A stretch of 64,000 bases of DNA, taken from NCBI RefSeq assembly GCF_000304475.1, contig NC_018948.1:186001-250000 (forward strand), written 5' to 3'. The translations under genes and the position numbers were made by a program. Under the pieces are notes generated by a model that was not told the DNA's origin, did not search any database, and was given only the letters and a program-made list of their open reading frames with translations. The first letter of the stretch is position 1. Each line of letters opens with the position of its first letter. Source of the stretch: Kazachstania africana CBS 2517 (taxonomy: Eukaryota > Ascomycota > Saccharomycetes > Saccharomycetales > Saccharomycetaceae). Shown in pieces: positions 10,302 through 19,791 of this stretch.

Positions 10302-10825
10302 CACAGGTTACTTGGGCGTATTATCCTATTGAAAATGCCTGGTCTCTCCCACTTCAAACCAACAGTTACTTTTCCTCATTCATCTATTTTTTTCTCCTTT
10401 TGACGGGAAAATATATTGGGTTTCTGAACATTTAATGAAACAGTAAAAGAGACGATAAAGATTGATCGAGAAAACGTCTTAAAAGTGGCCGGAATTGGGC
10501 ATCTACGAGCAAGATACGTTGAATTGGGCGTCTTGAAGTCTCGGAACTCTTTTCTAGCGTTGCAAATTGTCCATTTCTTCGTATATAGGCTGTTTTTTGA
10601 CCACTGATTCTCCTTCTGTACTGTCAAGTCTAGGTAATAGGGATATTAGGATAGATCGGACGAGTGCCGTCATAGCTGTATTGTGCTTTGCTTGATACCT
10701 GGTATATTTCCGTAACCTTTTTTTTTATGTTTATCATCTCAAACTGTCTTTTAAAGCTCATTTACTTGAAATTGGCAGATCCTTGGAGTATTATCGAAAC
10801 ATACAATAACTACCTTCGATTGAAA
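10302..10825. promoter_or_regulatory. Divergent promoter region PGD1/FMT1
   Basis: 524 bp between divergent ATGs. It contains a 12-base direct repeat GAATTGGGCRTC at 10492-10503 and 10521-10532, a T-rich tract at 10719-10726, and an in-frame ATG at 10727 that would extend FMT1. Short ORFs here resemble no protein I know. The role of the direct repeat is unknown. Confidence 0.4.
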
Positions 10826-11965
10826 ATGTTATTTCGAATAAGACTTACACTACAAAGAAGACATTTCCATTGCACAAGCTTACGATTGAATGAAGCTCTG
10901 GATGTTCTGTTCTTTGGAACAGACGAGTTCAGCAGCCAATCGCTGATTTCATTGAACAACTTAAAAAGACAGTGTCCTTCACTCATAGACTCAATAAGAG
11001 TGATCACAAAACCACCAAAATGGTGTGGGAGGAGAAGCTCAGTTCTGAAGACTCCTCCAATAGTGAATGTGTCAAAAACTTTAAATCTTCCCATTCCTAT
11101 TACTTGCAATTCTAAACAAGAGATCACTGATAAATTATCTCCGCTGCTGAATGATAAAACCATGATAATAACGTCGTCCTTTGGTGGGCTCATACCGGAG
11201 TCCACAGTGAACAATGTGCCCTATACGCTCAATGTGCACCCTTCGTTACTACCGAGGTACAAGGGAAGTTCACCCATCCAGTATACGCTACTCAACAATG
11301 ATTTAGTCACCGGTGTCACAATACAAACTTTACACCCAACTATGTTTGATGATGGTGAAATAATTGCTCAAACGAATGAGATAAATGTCAAAGATCTACT
11401 CGAGCCTGAACCTGTACAAAAAAATGGACCATGGAAGACGTTGCTACTCATGAAAAAGTTGGGTATGATTAGTGGCAAGTTGCTAAATGATGTTATTACA
11501 AATAAAACATACGCCAATAGGGGGAAATTCCGTGACAATGGAGGGGAATATGTATTGAGTCTTGCACCAAAGATAAAAGCCAGTGACAAACGTATTGACT
11601 GGGGGAAACATACTGCAAGAGAAATATGTAATGCAAGAGACGTATTTGGGTCACTGTATACTTTCAAACTGGCACAGCCAAAGAGGCAAAAAGATGCTGC
11701 CTTTAAAAGGGTTTTGCTCCATGAGGTTGAATTAACACCGAATATTCAATGTAATGATGAACCAGGCACTTTTTATTACGATGAACCCAATAACAGGATA
11801 TTACTGAACTGTACTGGAAGCCCTTACATGCTGGCAATTGACAAGATCCAATTCGAGGGTTATGCAATAGAAACTTGCGATCAGTTCATGAAACGTCTGA
11901 GAAAACGGTGCGGGAACATCTATTCTCAGGAACAAAGGTTTATTACAGGTTCAGACGAACTGTAA
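10826..11965 (+). CDS. FMT1: Mitochondrial methionyl-tRNA formyltransferase
   Basis: 379 residues from this ATG; S. cerevisiae Fmt1 (YBL013W) has 401. It formylates initiator Met-tRNA in mitochondria using 10-formyltetrahydrofolate. The N-terminus MLFRIRLTLQRRHFHCTSLR is an Arg-rich presequence without acids. The catalytic domain begins 'LDVLFFGTDEFS'. The folate and catalytic residues are visible: Asn136 and His138 in 'LNVHPSLLPRYKGSSPIQ' and the Asp in 'MFDDGEII' (175/176). The C-terminal tRNA-binding domain follows. The frame stays open upstream with an ATG at 10727 (33 codons longer, hydrophobic); 10826 is preferred because it gives a classic targeting peptide. PGD1 is divergent. Confidence 0.93.
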   Translation: MLFRIRLTLQRRHFHCTSLRLNEALDVLFFGTDEFSSQSLISLNNLKRQCPSLIDSIRVITKPPKWCGRRSSVLKTPPIVNVSKTLNLPIPITCNSKQEITDKLSPLLNDKTMIITSSFGGLIPESTVNNVPYTLNVHPSLLPRYKGSSPIQYTLLNNDLVTGVTIQTLHPTMFDDGEIIAQTNEINVKDLLEPEPVQKNGPWKTLLLMKKLGMISGKLLNDVITNKTYANRGKFRDNGGEYVLSLAPKIKASDKRIDWGKHTAREICNARDVFGSLYTFKLAQPKRQKDAAFKRVLLHEVELTPNIQCNDEPGTFYYDEPNNRILLNCTGSPYMLAIDKIQFEGYAIETCDQFMKRLRKRCGNIYSQEQRFITGSDEL

Positions 11966-12251
11966 GTGAACAATCTGACTTGTATAACTCACTTCTTTAA
12001 GTAGATTGACTTTATTTAGGTTATTAAATTATCAGCTTATATTCAATTTTATAACGCAGAAAGAAAACATACGGAAAATGGTAGTAATAAATTTTCGATG
12101 CAACCACATCAGTAGAGAAACCGCTATAAAAAAGTACTTTGCTATTCTATCATATAATCACCCGTTCTATTCCTTCATCATTGAAGTCTCATTGCAGAAT
12201 ATTTTTAACCTTTTTCATTTTAGAACTAGCTTATCATAGATCATAAGAAAT
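11966..12251. other. FMT1 3' flank and SCT1 promoter
   Basis: 286 bp between genes on the same strand. A short ORF from an ATG at 12078 (53 codons) runs up to the SCT1 start but resembles no known protein. I see no clear UAS-INO element. Confidence 0.4.
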
Positions 12252-14420
12252 ATGGAAAAGCCATTGTCTGCAAAAAAGGTAGAACAGCACGATCCTAGTT
12301 TTGTTAAAGATGATAAGTGCGATATTGGGTATGAAGAACCTTCGAAAATAAGAAAATACATCTATGATTGTATATTATGGATTCTATCTACTACAATAAG
12401 ATGCTTTTTCAGAGAAATTAGAACTCGTGGTGGGTTTAAAATACCAAAAGAGGGCCCCGTTATATTTGTTGCTGCACCACATGCAAACCAGTTTATTGAT
12501 CCTGTCATATTGATGGATCAAGTAAAACTTACGGTAGATCGAAGGGTATCCTTTCTAATTGCGGAAAGTTCTTTGAAACAAATGGCTATCGGTTTCTTTG
12601 CTAGATGTGTCATGGCAATTGGTGTCGTCAGACCACAGGATAATTTGAAATTCATTGAAGGTAAGGTTACCATAGATCCAAGTGATAATAGGAAAATTAT
12701 TGGTCATGGAACTCACTTTTTAAGAGACTGTAAACCGAAGGGTTTAATCGGTTTGAGTAAAGCATCACTTGGATTCGTAGAGATTCAATCTATTGAAAGT
12801 GATACCGAGTTAACCGTAAGAAAAGAGTTTAAAATGAATAAACCTTCTGTGAAACATGCTTTATCTAAGGGTTCTATCTTCAAGTACGCAAGTAAAGTTG
12901 ATCAATCATTAGTATACCACAAAGTGTTTGAACATCTTGCTAATAATGGGAGCATTGGTATTTTTCCTGAAGGTGGTTCACATGACAGAACTGATCTATT
13001 ACCTTTGAAGGCCGGTGTGGCTATTATGGCACTCGGTTGTATGAATAAACACCCTGATGTTAATGTCAAGATTGTTCCATGTGGTATGAACTACTTCCAT
13101 GCTCATAAGTTCAGATCTAGATGTGTTATCGAATTTGGTGACCCAATAGAAATTTCAAAGGATTTGGTTGCCAAATATCACAATCCTGAAACTAACAGAG
13201 AAGCTGTGAAAACCTTATTAGATACAATCACCGAGGGATTGAAATCCGTTACCGTGACATGCCCCGATTATGAAACTCTCATGGTAGTTCAAGCTATGAG
13301 AAGATTATACTCTACACAATTTTCTGGTAAATTACCTTTGTCCTTAGTTGTCGAAATGAACAGAAGACTTGTGAAGGGCTACGAAACATTCAAAGATGAT
13401 GATGAATTAATACAACTTAAGAAAAGTATCCTAACGTATAATTCTCATTTAAGTCACTATAACATTCCCGATCATTTAGTAGAAACTGCAAAGATCAATT
13501 TCATGAAAAACTTAAGTTTATTAATTTTTAGGTCAATTAGAATCACTCTTTTATTAGTATTAGCATTACCTGGTATTATTATGTTTTCACCAGTTTTCAT
13601 ACTATCTAAAAGAATTTCTGAACAGAAGGCCAGGACAGCATTGGCCAAATCTCTTGTAAAAATTAAGGCTAACGATGTTGTAGCGACATGGAAAGTTTTG
13701 ATCAGTATGGGGTTTGCACCATTACTATACATTTTTTGGTCAGTGTTAGTCACATACTATTTTAGAGAATCACCAATTGGAAATGTTCTAACTTTCCTAG
13801 TATCGTATTTATTATGTGCCACAGTCACGTATTCCGCTTTACTTGTAGGTGACATAGGTATGGATATTCTCAAGTCATTAAGACCTTTGTACCTTTCATT
13901 GACATCTCCAAACGGGTTTAAGGAATTGCAAAAGGAACGTCGATTATTGACCGCCCAAATTGTAGATACTGTCAATAGTTTCTCTAGTGATGCATTACCA
14001 GATTTTGAAGAAGAAATCCTATTCAACCAAGGAACAATTAACGAAGAGGAAGAAGATAGAAAGACGAGCGAACTAAAGAGAAGAAGATTGCTGAGGAAGA
14101 AGAAGAAGGAAAGAGAACAAAGAATGGCTCAACAAGAAGAAGAAGAGGCCGCAGGCGAACATGAACATGCACAAGAATCTGATGCTATTTCCCTGGTTAA
14201 CAGTGACAACTCTCTATCCAACATCCCATTATTCTCAAATACGTCAGGTTACAAGTCAGAATCCTCTTTGACTTCATACCCTGTAAGTAGAGATTCCACA
14301 TCAGGATTTGAAAGTGATATAAGCGTTGAAAAGATAGTCTCCAAGGGTGCCATTACAAGCAAAATCGCAGAAGCCATTCTTCGAGAAAGAAACAAGGCAG
14401 AAGAAGAAAATCAGGAGTAA
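12252..14420 (+). CDS. SCT1: Glycerol-3-phosphate/DHAP acyltransferase Sct1 (Gat2)
   Basis: 722 residues; S. cerevisiae Sct1 (YBL011W) has 759. It catalyses the first acylation step of glycerolipid synthesis in the ER, making lysophosphatidic acid and preferring palmitoyl-CoA in yeast. The acyltransferase motifs are clear: 'APHANQFIDP' (His77, Asp83) and 'GIFPEGGSHDRTDLLPLKAG' (about 236-255). Hydrophobic segments near 425-455, 477-500 and 507-530 are membrane spans. The C-terminal ~120 residues are a hydrophilic cytosolic tail with Glu/Lys/Arg runs and Ser-rich stretches ('SLVNSDNSLSNIPLFS'), a known phosphorylation region in the yeast protein. The Sct1 rather than Gpt2/Gat1 assignment rests on sequence likeness in this tail and on the neighbour FMT1. 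Confidence 0.95.
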   Translation: MEKPLSAKKVEQHDPSFVKDDKCDIGYEEPSKIRKYIYDCILWILSTTIRCFFREIRTRGGFKIPKEGPVIFVAAPHANQFIDPVILMDQVKLTVDRRVSFLIAESSLKQMAIGFFARCVMAIGVVRPQDNLKFIEGKVTIDPSDNRKIIGHGTHFLRDCKPKGLIGLSKASLGFVEIQSIESDTELTVRKEFKMNKPSVKHALSKGSIFKYASKVDQSLVYHKVFEHLANNGSIGIFPEGGSHDRTDLLPLKAGVAIMALGCMNKHPDVNVKIVPCGMNYFHAHKFRSRCVIEFGDPIEISKDLVAKYHNPETNREAVKTLLDTITEGLKSVTVTCPDYETLMVVQAMRRLYSTQFSGKLPLSLVVEMNRRLVKGYETFKDDDELIQLKKSILTYNSHLSHYNIPDHLVETAKINFMKNLSLLIFRSIRITLLLVLALPGIIMFSPVFILSKRISEQKARTALAKSLVKIKANDVVATWKVLISMGFAPLLYIFWSVLVTYYFRESPIGNVLTFLVSYLLCATVTYSALLVGDIGMDILKSLRPLYLSLTSPNGFKELQKERRLLTAQIVDTVNSFSSDALPDFEEEILFNQGTINEEEEDRKTSELKRRRLLRKKKKEREQRMAQQEEEEAAGEHEHAQESDAISLVNSDNSLSNIPLFSNTSGYKSESSLTSYPVSRDSTSGFESDISVEKIVSKGAITSKIAEAILRERNKAEEENQE

Positions 14421-14635
14421 AAATGAAACAGGACGATTTTTTCAATCACTGCCTATATTATTTTAATGTAGTTAATAATACTGTATACATATATATACAT
14501 ATTTTTTTATATGGTACATTTTCATGAACGCTTAATGCAGAGTCGCTTTCGCGAACAAGTGAATATAAAAGTTTAAATAACACATTACCAGTACAGCAGC
14601 ATTTTTACAGGATAAGGTATCGATACTGAGTAAAT

Positions 14636-15232
14636 ATGGAGTCGGATATGTCTAACACAAACACAGCTGTGATGGCAGCTCTAGTGGAAAATGGTAAAGA
14701 TTATTACGATATATTGGCTGGATTATCAGCATTTGAAAGATCGCACGAAGTGAGTTTTACACTAGAAGAATTGAAAGAATTAGTAAAACCAAAGAAAGAC
14801 GATGAGAAGAAGAAGTTACAGGAAGGTTCTAAGAAGTCAAGCAAGAGAATTACTGTGCACGGGTACCTGGGCGGAAAAGTGGACTTGACGGAAGCCTCAA
14901 ATGCAAATTACGATCTAAGCCATACTTTGCTGGGTGGTTACGTGCCCAAGAAACAATTAGAATCTCTCTCCAGTATTGACTTTGCGCACTATTTTCACAA
15001 GTCCCTGGACTGTGAAGATGCTTTGAAGATCTACGATCTCTTCATATCGTCCTACAACGGGAACAGAATCAACAAAATGGGATCCACCGGATTAGCAAAC
15101 GGTAGTTTGTCGAGATTGAGCACAGATGGCAAACCACTAAGAAAAGTACTCGTATGCAAGAAATGCCACTCAAAATTCTACGGTATAAATAGAATGAAAC
15201 AATTGAAGAAGCACGATTGTAAGCAAAACTGA
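14636..15232 (+). CDS. LDB7: Probable RSC complex subunit Ldb7 (Rsc14)
   Basis: 198 residues. I assign LDB7 (YBL006C, 180 residues) mainly by position: in S. cerevisiae LDB7 lies directly upstream of SLA1 on the same strand, as here, inside a block otherwise conserved in order. Ldb7 is a small subunit of the RSC chromatin remodeller that works with Rsc3, Rsc30, Npl6 and Htl1. Visible features: a helical 'DYYDILAGLSAFERSHEVSFTLEEL' type segment (about 22-45), a Lys-rich linker (50-75), and a C-terminal 'CKKCHSKFYGINRMKQLKKHDC' type element (C174, C177, H193, C195) that could bind one zinc. An alternative start is the fifth codon. If a search does not return Ldb7, treat it as a conserved small nuclear protein of unknown role. 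Confidence 0.7.
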   Translation: MESDMSNTNTAVMAALVENGKDYYDILAGLSAFERSHEVSFTLEELKELVKPKKDDEKKKLQEGSKKSSKRITVHGYLGGKVDLTEASNANYDLSHTLLGGYVPKKQLESLSSIDFAHYFHKSLDCEDALKIYDLFISSYNGNRINKMGSTGLANGSLSRLSTDGKPLRKVLVCKKCHSKFYGINRMKQLKKHDCKQN

Positions 15233-15596
15233 AGTCTTTCATCTTACTCTAAAAGAGGTTATAAATATACACATGCGTATGTAGTAATGTAATAATAGTA
15301 TAATACGAATAAGCGTCAGCTAGAAGCTCAACGTAATCTACTGGTGGATCTGGCAAACCAGCCTGATGATGATTCTGAATTTTGGCCCACGTGACATGCT
15401 ATATTCGGGTAACGACTGTCTCTGTCAAAAAGAAAAGGGATAGAAAAAAAAAAATTGCATTCAGCATTGGATCAAGATACAGAACTTAGGCGACGACAGC
15501 AGTAAGGTTGATTTAATAATCTTTTTGAAATTAATTGATAGATCGTGCTTATAAAGTTTGATCCCTTCTACAATTGGCATATCTTTTTTTTGAAGA
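15233..15596. promoter_or_regulatory. SLA1 promoter region
   Basis: 364 bp. It contains CACGTG followed by A (E box, Cbf1-type) at 15388-15393, a Reb1-type CGGGTAA at 15406-15412, then a poly(A) tract around 15440-15456. Reb1 site plus dA:dT tract is the usual layout of a nucleosome-free yeast promoter. The sites are motif matches; binding is inferred. Confidence 0.5.
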
Positions 15597-18500
15597 ATGA
15601 CGGTTTTTATTGGTATCTATAAAGCGATTTATAGCTACGAACCACAAACCCCAGAAGAATTGGCTCTTCAAGAGGATGATTTTTTGTATTTGTTAGAAAA
15701 ATCCGAGGTGGATGACTGGTGGACTGTAAAGAAGAGGGTCATAGGTTCAGATGCTGAGGAACCAAGTGGTTTGGTACCTTCAAATTATATAGAGACTGCA
15801 CCTGTCATTTCAAAAGTTAAAGCCAGCTATGATTACGAACAAGTTCAAAATCCTGATGAAGAACTGACCTTTCATGAAAATGACATTTTTGAGGTCTATG
15901 ATGATAAGGATCAAGATTGGCTACTGGTTAAATCACTGTCTACAAATGAATTTGGGTTTGTTCCAGGTAACTATGTCGAGCCATATACCGAAGGAGCAAT
16001 GGCAACATCGGGCCCAATTACAGCTAATTTGCCCACAGCACAACCAACGACAGCTACCTCCAATGTTGGGGCCGCCACTTTCATGCCTCCTCCTCAACGT
16101 GCAGATAGGGCTGAATATGAAAAGATGGTATCAGAATCTAAAGCCGAACAAACAATGGATAGAGAAGAGGCTCCTAAAGATAATGAAGTAGAAGAAGAAG
16201 AAGAAGAAGAAGAAGAGGAAGCGCCACCTGAAATGCCTGCTAGGCCAACGTCACAAATGGAGGAACGTAAGATCTCTAGAGATAGAACACGCTCTAGACA
16301 ATCATTTGATGATTATAGCGAATCAGAAAGAAATCATAATAGAAGTAACGATAGAGCCAATAATAGAAGATCTGGTTATAATATGGATGATTCGCACGAA
16401 ACTTATCACTCACAGTACCGCTCTTGGAATGTGCAAGAAATTGAAGGCCGTAAAAAGCGTAAAGCAAAAATTGCCATAGGTAGTAACAGAATCACTTTTA
16501 TCCCATCTAAAGGTGCACCAGAGGAATGGACAATTGACAAATTAGTCTCTTACGATAATGAAAAAAAGCATGTCTTCTTAGAGTTTATTGATCCTTATAA
16601 GAATTTGGAAATACACACCGGTAATAATGAAACCTCAGCTGAAATCATGTCTGTATTAGGTGAATTCAAAGGCGCTTCCCGTGGGAATGGACTACGTGAA
16701 GTGGAACTAGCTTCCAGAATGAGGAAGCAAGGAAGAATATTGTACGACTTTATTGCCGAGTCTGTCGATGAATTATCCGTCCGAGAAGGTGAGCTTGTGT
16801 ATATTATCAACGACAAAAAGTCAAAGGATTGGTGGATGTGTGAGTCGGTTGACTCTGGTAAGAAAGGTGTTGTTCCAGCCCAATTTGTGGATCAAGTTCA
16901 GGGAAAGTCGTCATCTTCAGGTGGCTTCTTAAATTCCATCAAGAAAATGACAAAGGGAAAGTCTGGCGCATCTGATGATTGGAAGGGTGATGGCCATCAA
17001 GAAATGTCGAGTCCAAAGAAAAGCAGACATAGGCTGGGTTCTTTATCTTCTAGACGAAAGAGATCCTCTTCTACAGGAAATGTTAATAACCATAGCGATT
17101 CATCCAAGAAAGACTTCCCAGATCCAAAGAAATCTCGTTTATGGGTAGATAGATCGGGCACTTTCAAGGTGGATGCCCAATTTATTGGGTGTGCCGAGGG
17201 TAAAATTCATTTACATAAAGCAAACGGTGTCAAGATTGCTGTCGGTGCTGATAAATTGTCTGAAGATGACTTAATATACGTTGAACAAATAACTGGTTTT
17301 AGCTTAGATAAATTCAAACCCAAGAAAGCCGAATCTAGAAATGCTAGAGATAGTGAAAGAGAAAGAAGAAGAAGATTAAGAGAACAAGAAGAAAAAGAGC
17401 GTGATAGAAGATTAAGAGAAAGAGAAATCTCAGAATTGAAGAAAGCCAGACAGTTACTAGATGAAGAAAGATCTAAATTACAGGCAGAAAAGGAATTGCC
17501 TCCTATTAAACCTCCAAGACCACAAGCTTCCATATCTTCTCAAAATGTCAAATCAAAGAAGACTGAATACGACTGGTTTGAATTTTTCTTGAACTGTGGT
17601 GTTGATGTCAGCAATTGTCAAAGATATACCATCAATTTCGACAGGGAACAAATTTCTGAAGATATGATGCAAGATATCAATCCATCAATGCTGAGGACGC
17701 TTTCCTTACGTGAAGGTGATATCGTAAGAGTCATGAAATTTTTGGACAATAAATTTGGCAGGGAGAATAATATGCAACTACCCGCTGTTACAGGTGGCTT
17801 ATTCTCCCAACCAGATGGTTCTTTAAAGGCACCTGTTGAGACAACTAGCAACAATCTTCAACAACAGTTATTACCTCAAGCAACCGCTCCTGCTATTGCC
17901 TCCGCCCATGAAGATGATGCTTGGACAGCTAAGCCTGCGGCAAAGTCACAACCTAATCTAGTCACGAAGAGTTCCGAATTTACCGGATCTATGCAAGATT
18001 TACTAGATTTAGAGCCACTAGAGCCTAAGAAAATGCAAGCTCCAGAACCTAATTTAAAGGATCTCGAACCCGTCAAAACCGGTACTCAGGCGACTCCTTC
18101 ATTATCATCTACTTTAACCGGTGGTAGAACTGTTGTCCCACTAGACCCTTTCAAAACTGGTGGAAATAACATCCTTCCAATTGCTACTGGATTTGTCATG
18201 ATGCCATTTGCCACTGGCGGTTTAATGCCAATGCAAAGGACTGGTGGCGTTCCACAAACGACTTTTGGTACACAATTAACAGGTGGTATTTTGCCAGTGC
18301 AAAAAACAAGCAACGGCTTAATACCAATAACAACTACTGGTGGGATGATGCCCCAAACGTCTTTTGGTACACAATCTACGGGTAATTTGATGCCTCTTCA
18401 AAGAACAGGTGGTTTATTGCCTATTTCGACAACAGGAGGAATGAATATAATGCCTCAAACCAGTTTCAATGTCCCACCTCCGGGTTCAGTATTGCCTGTA

Positions 18501-19208
18501 CAGAGGACAAGTAGTGGATTAGCAGCTTCTAATATTACTGGTGGTGCACTACCAATAAATACTTTCCCTGGTACTAGCTTAACAGGAAATATGAACGGCA
18601 TTCCACAAACTAGTTTCAGCAACCAATTGACAGGAGGAGCTAACATGATACCACAAACAACATTCGTCAACCAGTTGACAGGCGGAGCAAATATGATGCC
18701 TCAAACGAGCTTTTCGAACCAATTAACCGGTGGGATTGCATCTATGCCACAAACCAACTTTGGAAATCAACTAACAAGTGCTTCAACTCTACCACCTCAG
18801 ACTTCATTTGGTGCAGCACAGACTCCTGGTATAATGCAACTGCAAGGAACTGGCGGTCCTGCTATGATGGCAACATCAACGCTTACTGGTCAACAAAATA
18901 CAGGATTCCAGCCACAGTCGCAATTTGGAATGAACCTACAAAGAACAGGTGGTGCAATACCGTTACCGCAGAATCAATCCACTGGTAACGCTATGCTACA
19001 ACAACAACAACCAAATCTCAATAATGGTGTCAATACCATAAATCAAGGTTTGCAAAACACATTCATCTCACAACCCGTGCAGCAGCAAGCACTACAAAAC
19101 CAACCAACTGGGTTTGGATTCGGGAACGGCCCACAACAACAGGTTCCTGCACAAGCAAGACAAGCTAATATATTGAATGCAAGTGCTGACAATCCATTTG
19201 GATTTTAA
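15597..19208 (+). CDS. SLA1: Cortical actin / clathrin adaptor Sla1
   Basis: 1203 residues; S. cerevisiae Sla1 (YBL007C) has 1244. It is an endocytic coat protein that binds NPFxD cargo, Las17, Pan1 and End3 at cortical actin patches. Domains in order: SH3-1 (about 5-65), SH3-2 (70-130), an acidic run of Glu (~200-208) and a Pro/Arg-rich linker, SH3-3 (about 373-432, '[23 protein letters not shown]'), SHD1 cargo domain (about 508-575, '[12 protein letters not shown]'), a highly charged Arg/Glu helix (~580-630), SHD2 SAM-like domain (about 655-720), and a long C-terminal region of TGG and PQTSF repeats (~830-1190), the Pan1/End3-binding region phosphorylated by Ark1/Prk1. Ends 'NPFGF'. The ATG at 15597 is the first in frame. 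Confidence 0.97.
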   Translation: MTVFIGIYKAIYSYEPQTPEELALQEDDFLYLLEKSEVDDWWTVKKRVIGSDAEEPSGLVPSNYIETAPVISKVKASYDYEQVQNPDEELTFHENDIFEVYDDKDQDWLLVKSLSTNEFGFVPGNYVEPYTEGAMATSGPITANLPTAQPTTATSNVGAATFMPPPQRADRAEYEKMVSESKAEQTMDREEAPKDNEVEEEEEEEEEEAPPEMPARPTSQMEERKISRDRTRSRQSFDDYSESERNHNRSNDRANNRRSGYNMDDSHETYHSQYRSWNVQEIEGRKKRKAKIAIGSNRITFIPSKGAPEEWTIDKLVSYDNEKKHVFLEFIDPYKNLEIHTGNNETSAEIMSVLGEFKGASRGNGLREVELASRMRKQGRILYDFIAESVDELSVREGELVYIINDKKSKDWWMCESVDSGKKGVVPAQFVDQVQGKSSSSGGFLNSIKKMTKGKSGASDDWKGDGHQEMSSPKKSRHRLGSLSSRRKRSSSTGNVNNHSDSSKKDFPDPKKSRLWVDRSGTFKVDAQFIGCAEGKIHLHKANGVKIAVGADKLSEDDLIYVEQITGFSLDKFKPKKAESRNARDSERERRRRLREQEEKERDRRLREREISELKKARQLLDEERSKLQAEKELPPIKPPRPQASISSQNVKSKKTEYDWFEFFLNCGVDVSNCQRYTINFDREQISEDMMQDINPSMLRTLSLREGDIVRVMKFLDNKFGRENNMQLPAVTGGLFSQPDGSLKAPVETTSNNLQQQLLPQATAPAIASAHEDDAWTAKPAAKSQPNLVTKSSEFTGSMQDLLDLEPLEPKKMQAPEPNLKDLEPVKTGTQATPSLSSTLTGGRTVVPLDPFKTGGNNILPIATGFVMMPFATGGLMPMQRTGGVPQTTFGTQLTGGILPVQKTSNGLIPITTTGGMMPQTSFGTQSTGNLMPLQRTGGLLPISTTGGMNIMPQTSFNVPPPGSVLPVQRTSSGLAASNITGGALPINTFPGTSLTGNMNGIPQTSFSNQLTGGANMIPQTTFVNQLTGGANMMPQTSFSNQLTGGIASMPQTNFGNQLTSASTLPPQTSFGAAQTPGIMQLQGTGGPAMMATSTLTGQQNTGFQPQSQFGMNLQRTGGAIPLPQNQSTGNAMLQQQQPNLNNGVNTINQGLQNTFISQPVQQQALQNQPTGFGFGNGPQQQVPAQARQANILNASADNPFGF
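18621..18764 (+). repeat. Tandem 48-bp coding repeat in SLA1
   Basis: Three consecutive 48-bp units start at 18621, 18669 and 18717 and encode 16 residues each, of the type [16 protein letters not shown]; a partial fourth unit begins at 18765. They lie within a longer series of looser TGG/PQTSF repeats. The units differ at several third positions, so they are not a recent perfect duplication. Confidence 0.85.
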
Positions 19209-19791
19209 ATCTTTTAGTGCAAGGAGTTGTGTTATATATGTATATACCGTTAATAAGCATTTTGTGTAGTGTATCGACTGTCATGAACGATAATAATAAT
19301 GAAAATATGTTTACTGGAAGTCCTATTGCATCCAACATATCAGGTACCAAGTACGAAAAGGACCAGTGTCATCTTTCAAACTTCGAGAGTCTCAGATGTT
19401 TTCTAATTGTAATAACACTTAAAATATCTTGATATAGAGAGTGAAATATACCTTGACTGCCTTCTTGACAGAGCCATCAAGTTTATTTACCTAAAAACTG
19501 CAAAAGAGAATGGGCCAGACGCATATTACGCTGATCACAGGTTTAACAGTCACGTTGATTTAACTTAAAAGGCTTCACGACTCTAACGGGTTTCTGGAAG
19601 GATAAAACAAGCTTATACACCTATTTACAATCTTCAGTAACAAAACAACAACCTCTTCTATTCCCAAAAGGGAAGTAACATGAGGAGCACCTTTCTATCG
19701 AATAACAATGCAGCTAATGGTTCTTTAAGACGACATTTTCTCAAATGAAGACGCTTTTCATAATATTATTCCTAAATATCATACCGTTAAT
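19209..19791. other. Convergent intergenic region SLA1/HIR1
   Basis: 583 bp between converging stop codons, long for a terminator-only spacer in yeast. The longest ORF from an ATG (19283, about 50 codons) is not recognisable. I find no tRNA boxes, no LTR ends and no convincing snoRNA C/D or H/ACA boxes. Content unexplained. Confidence 0.4.

Noticed and set aside
12006..12239. 77-codon frame upstream of SCT1
   Set aside because: Begins with TTG; from its first ATG only about 53 codons remain, in AT-rich leader DNA.
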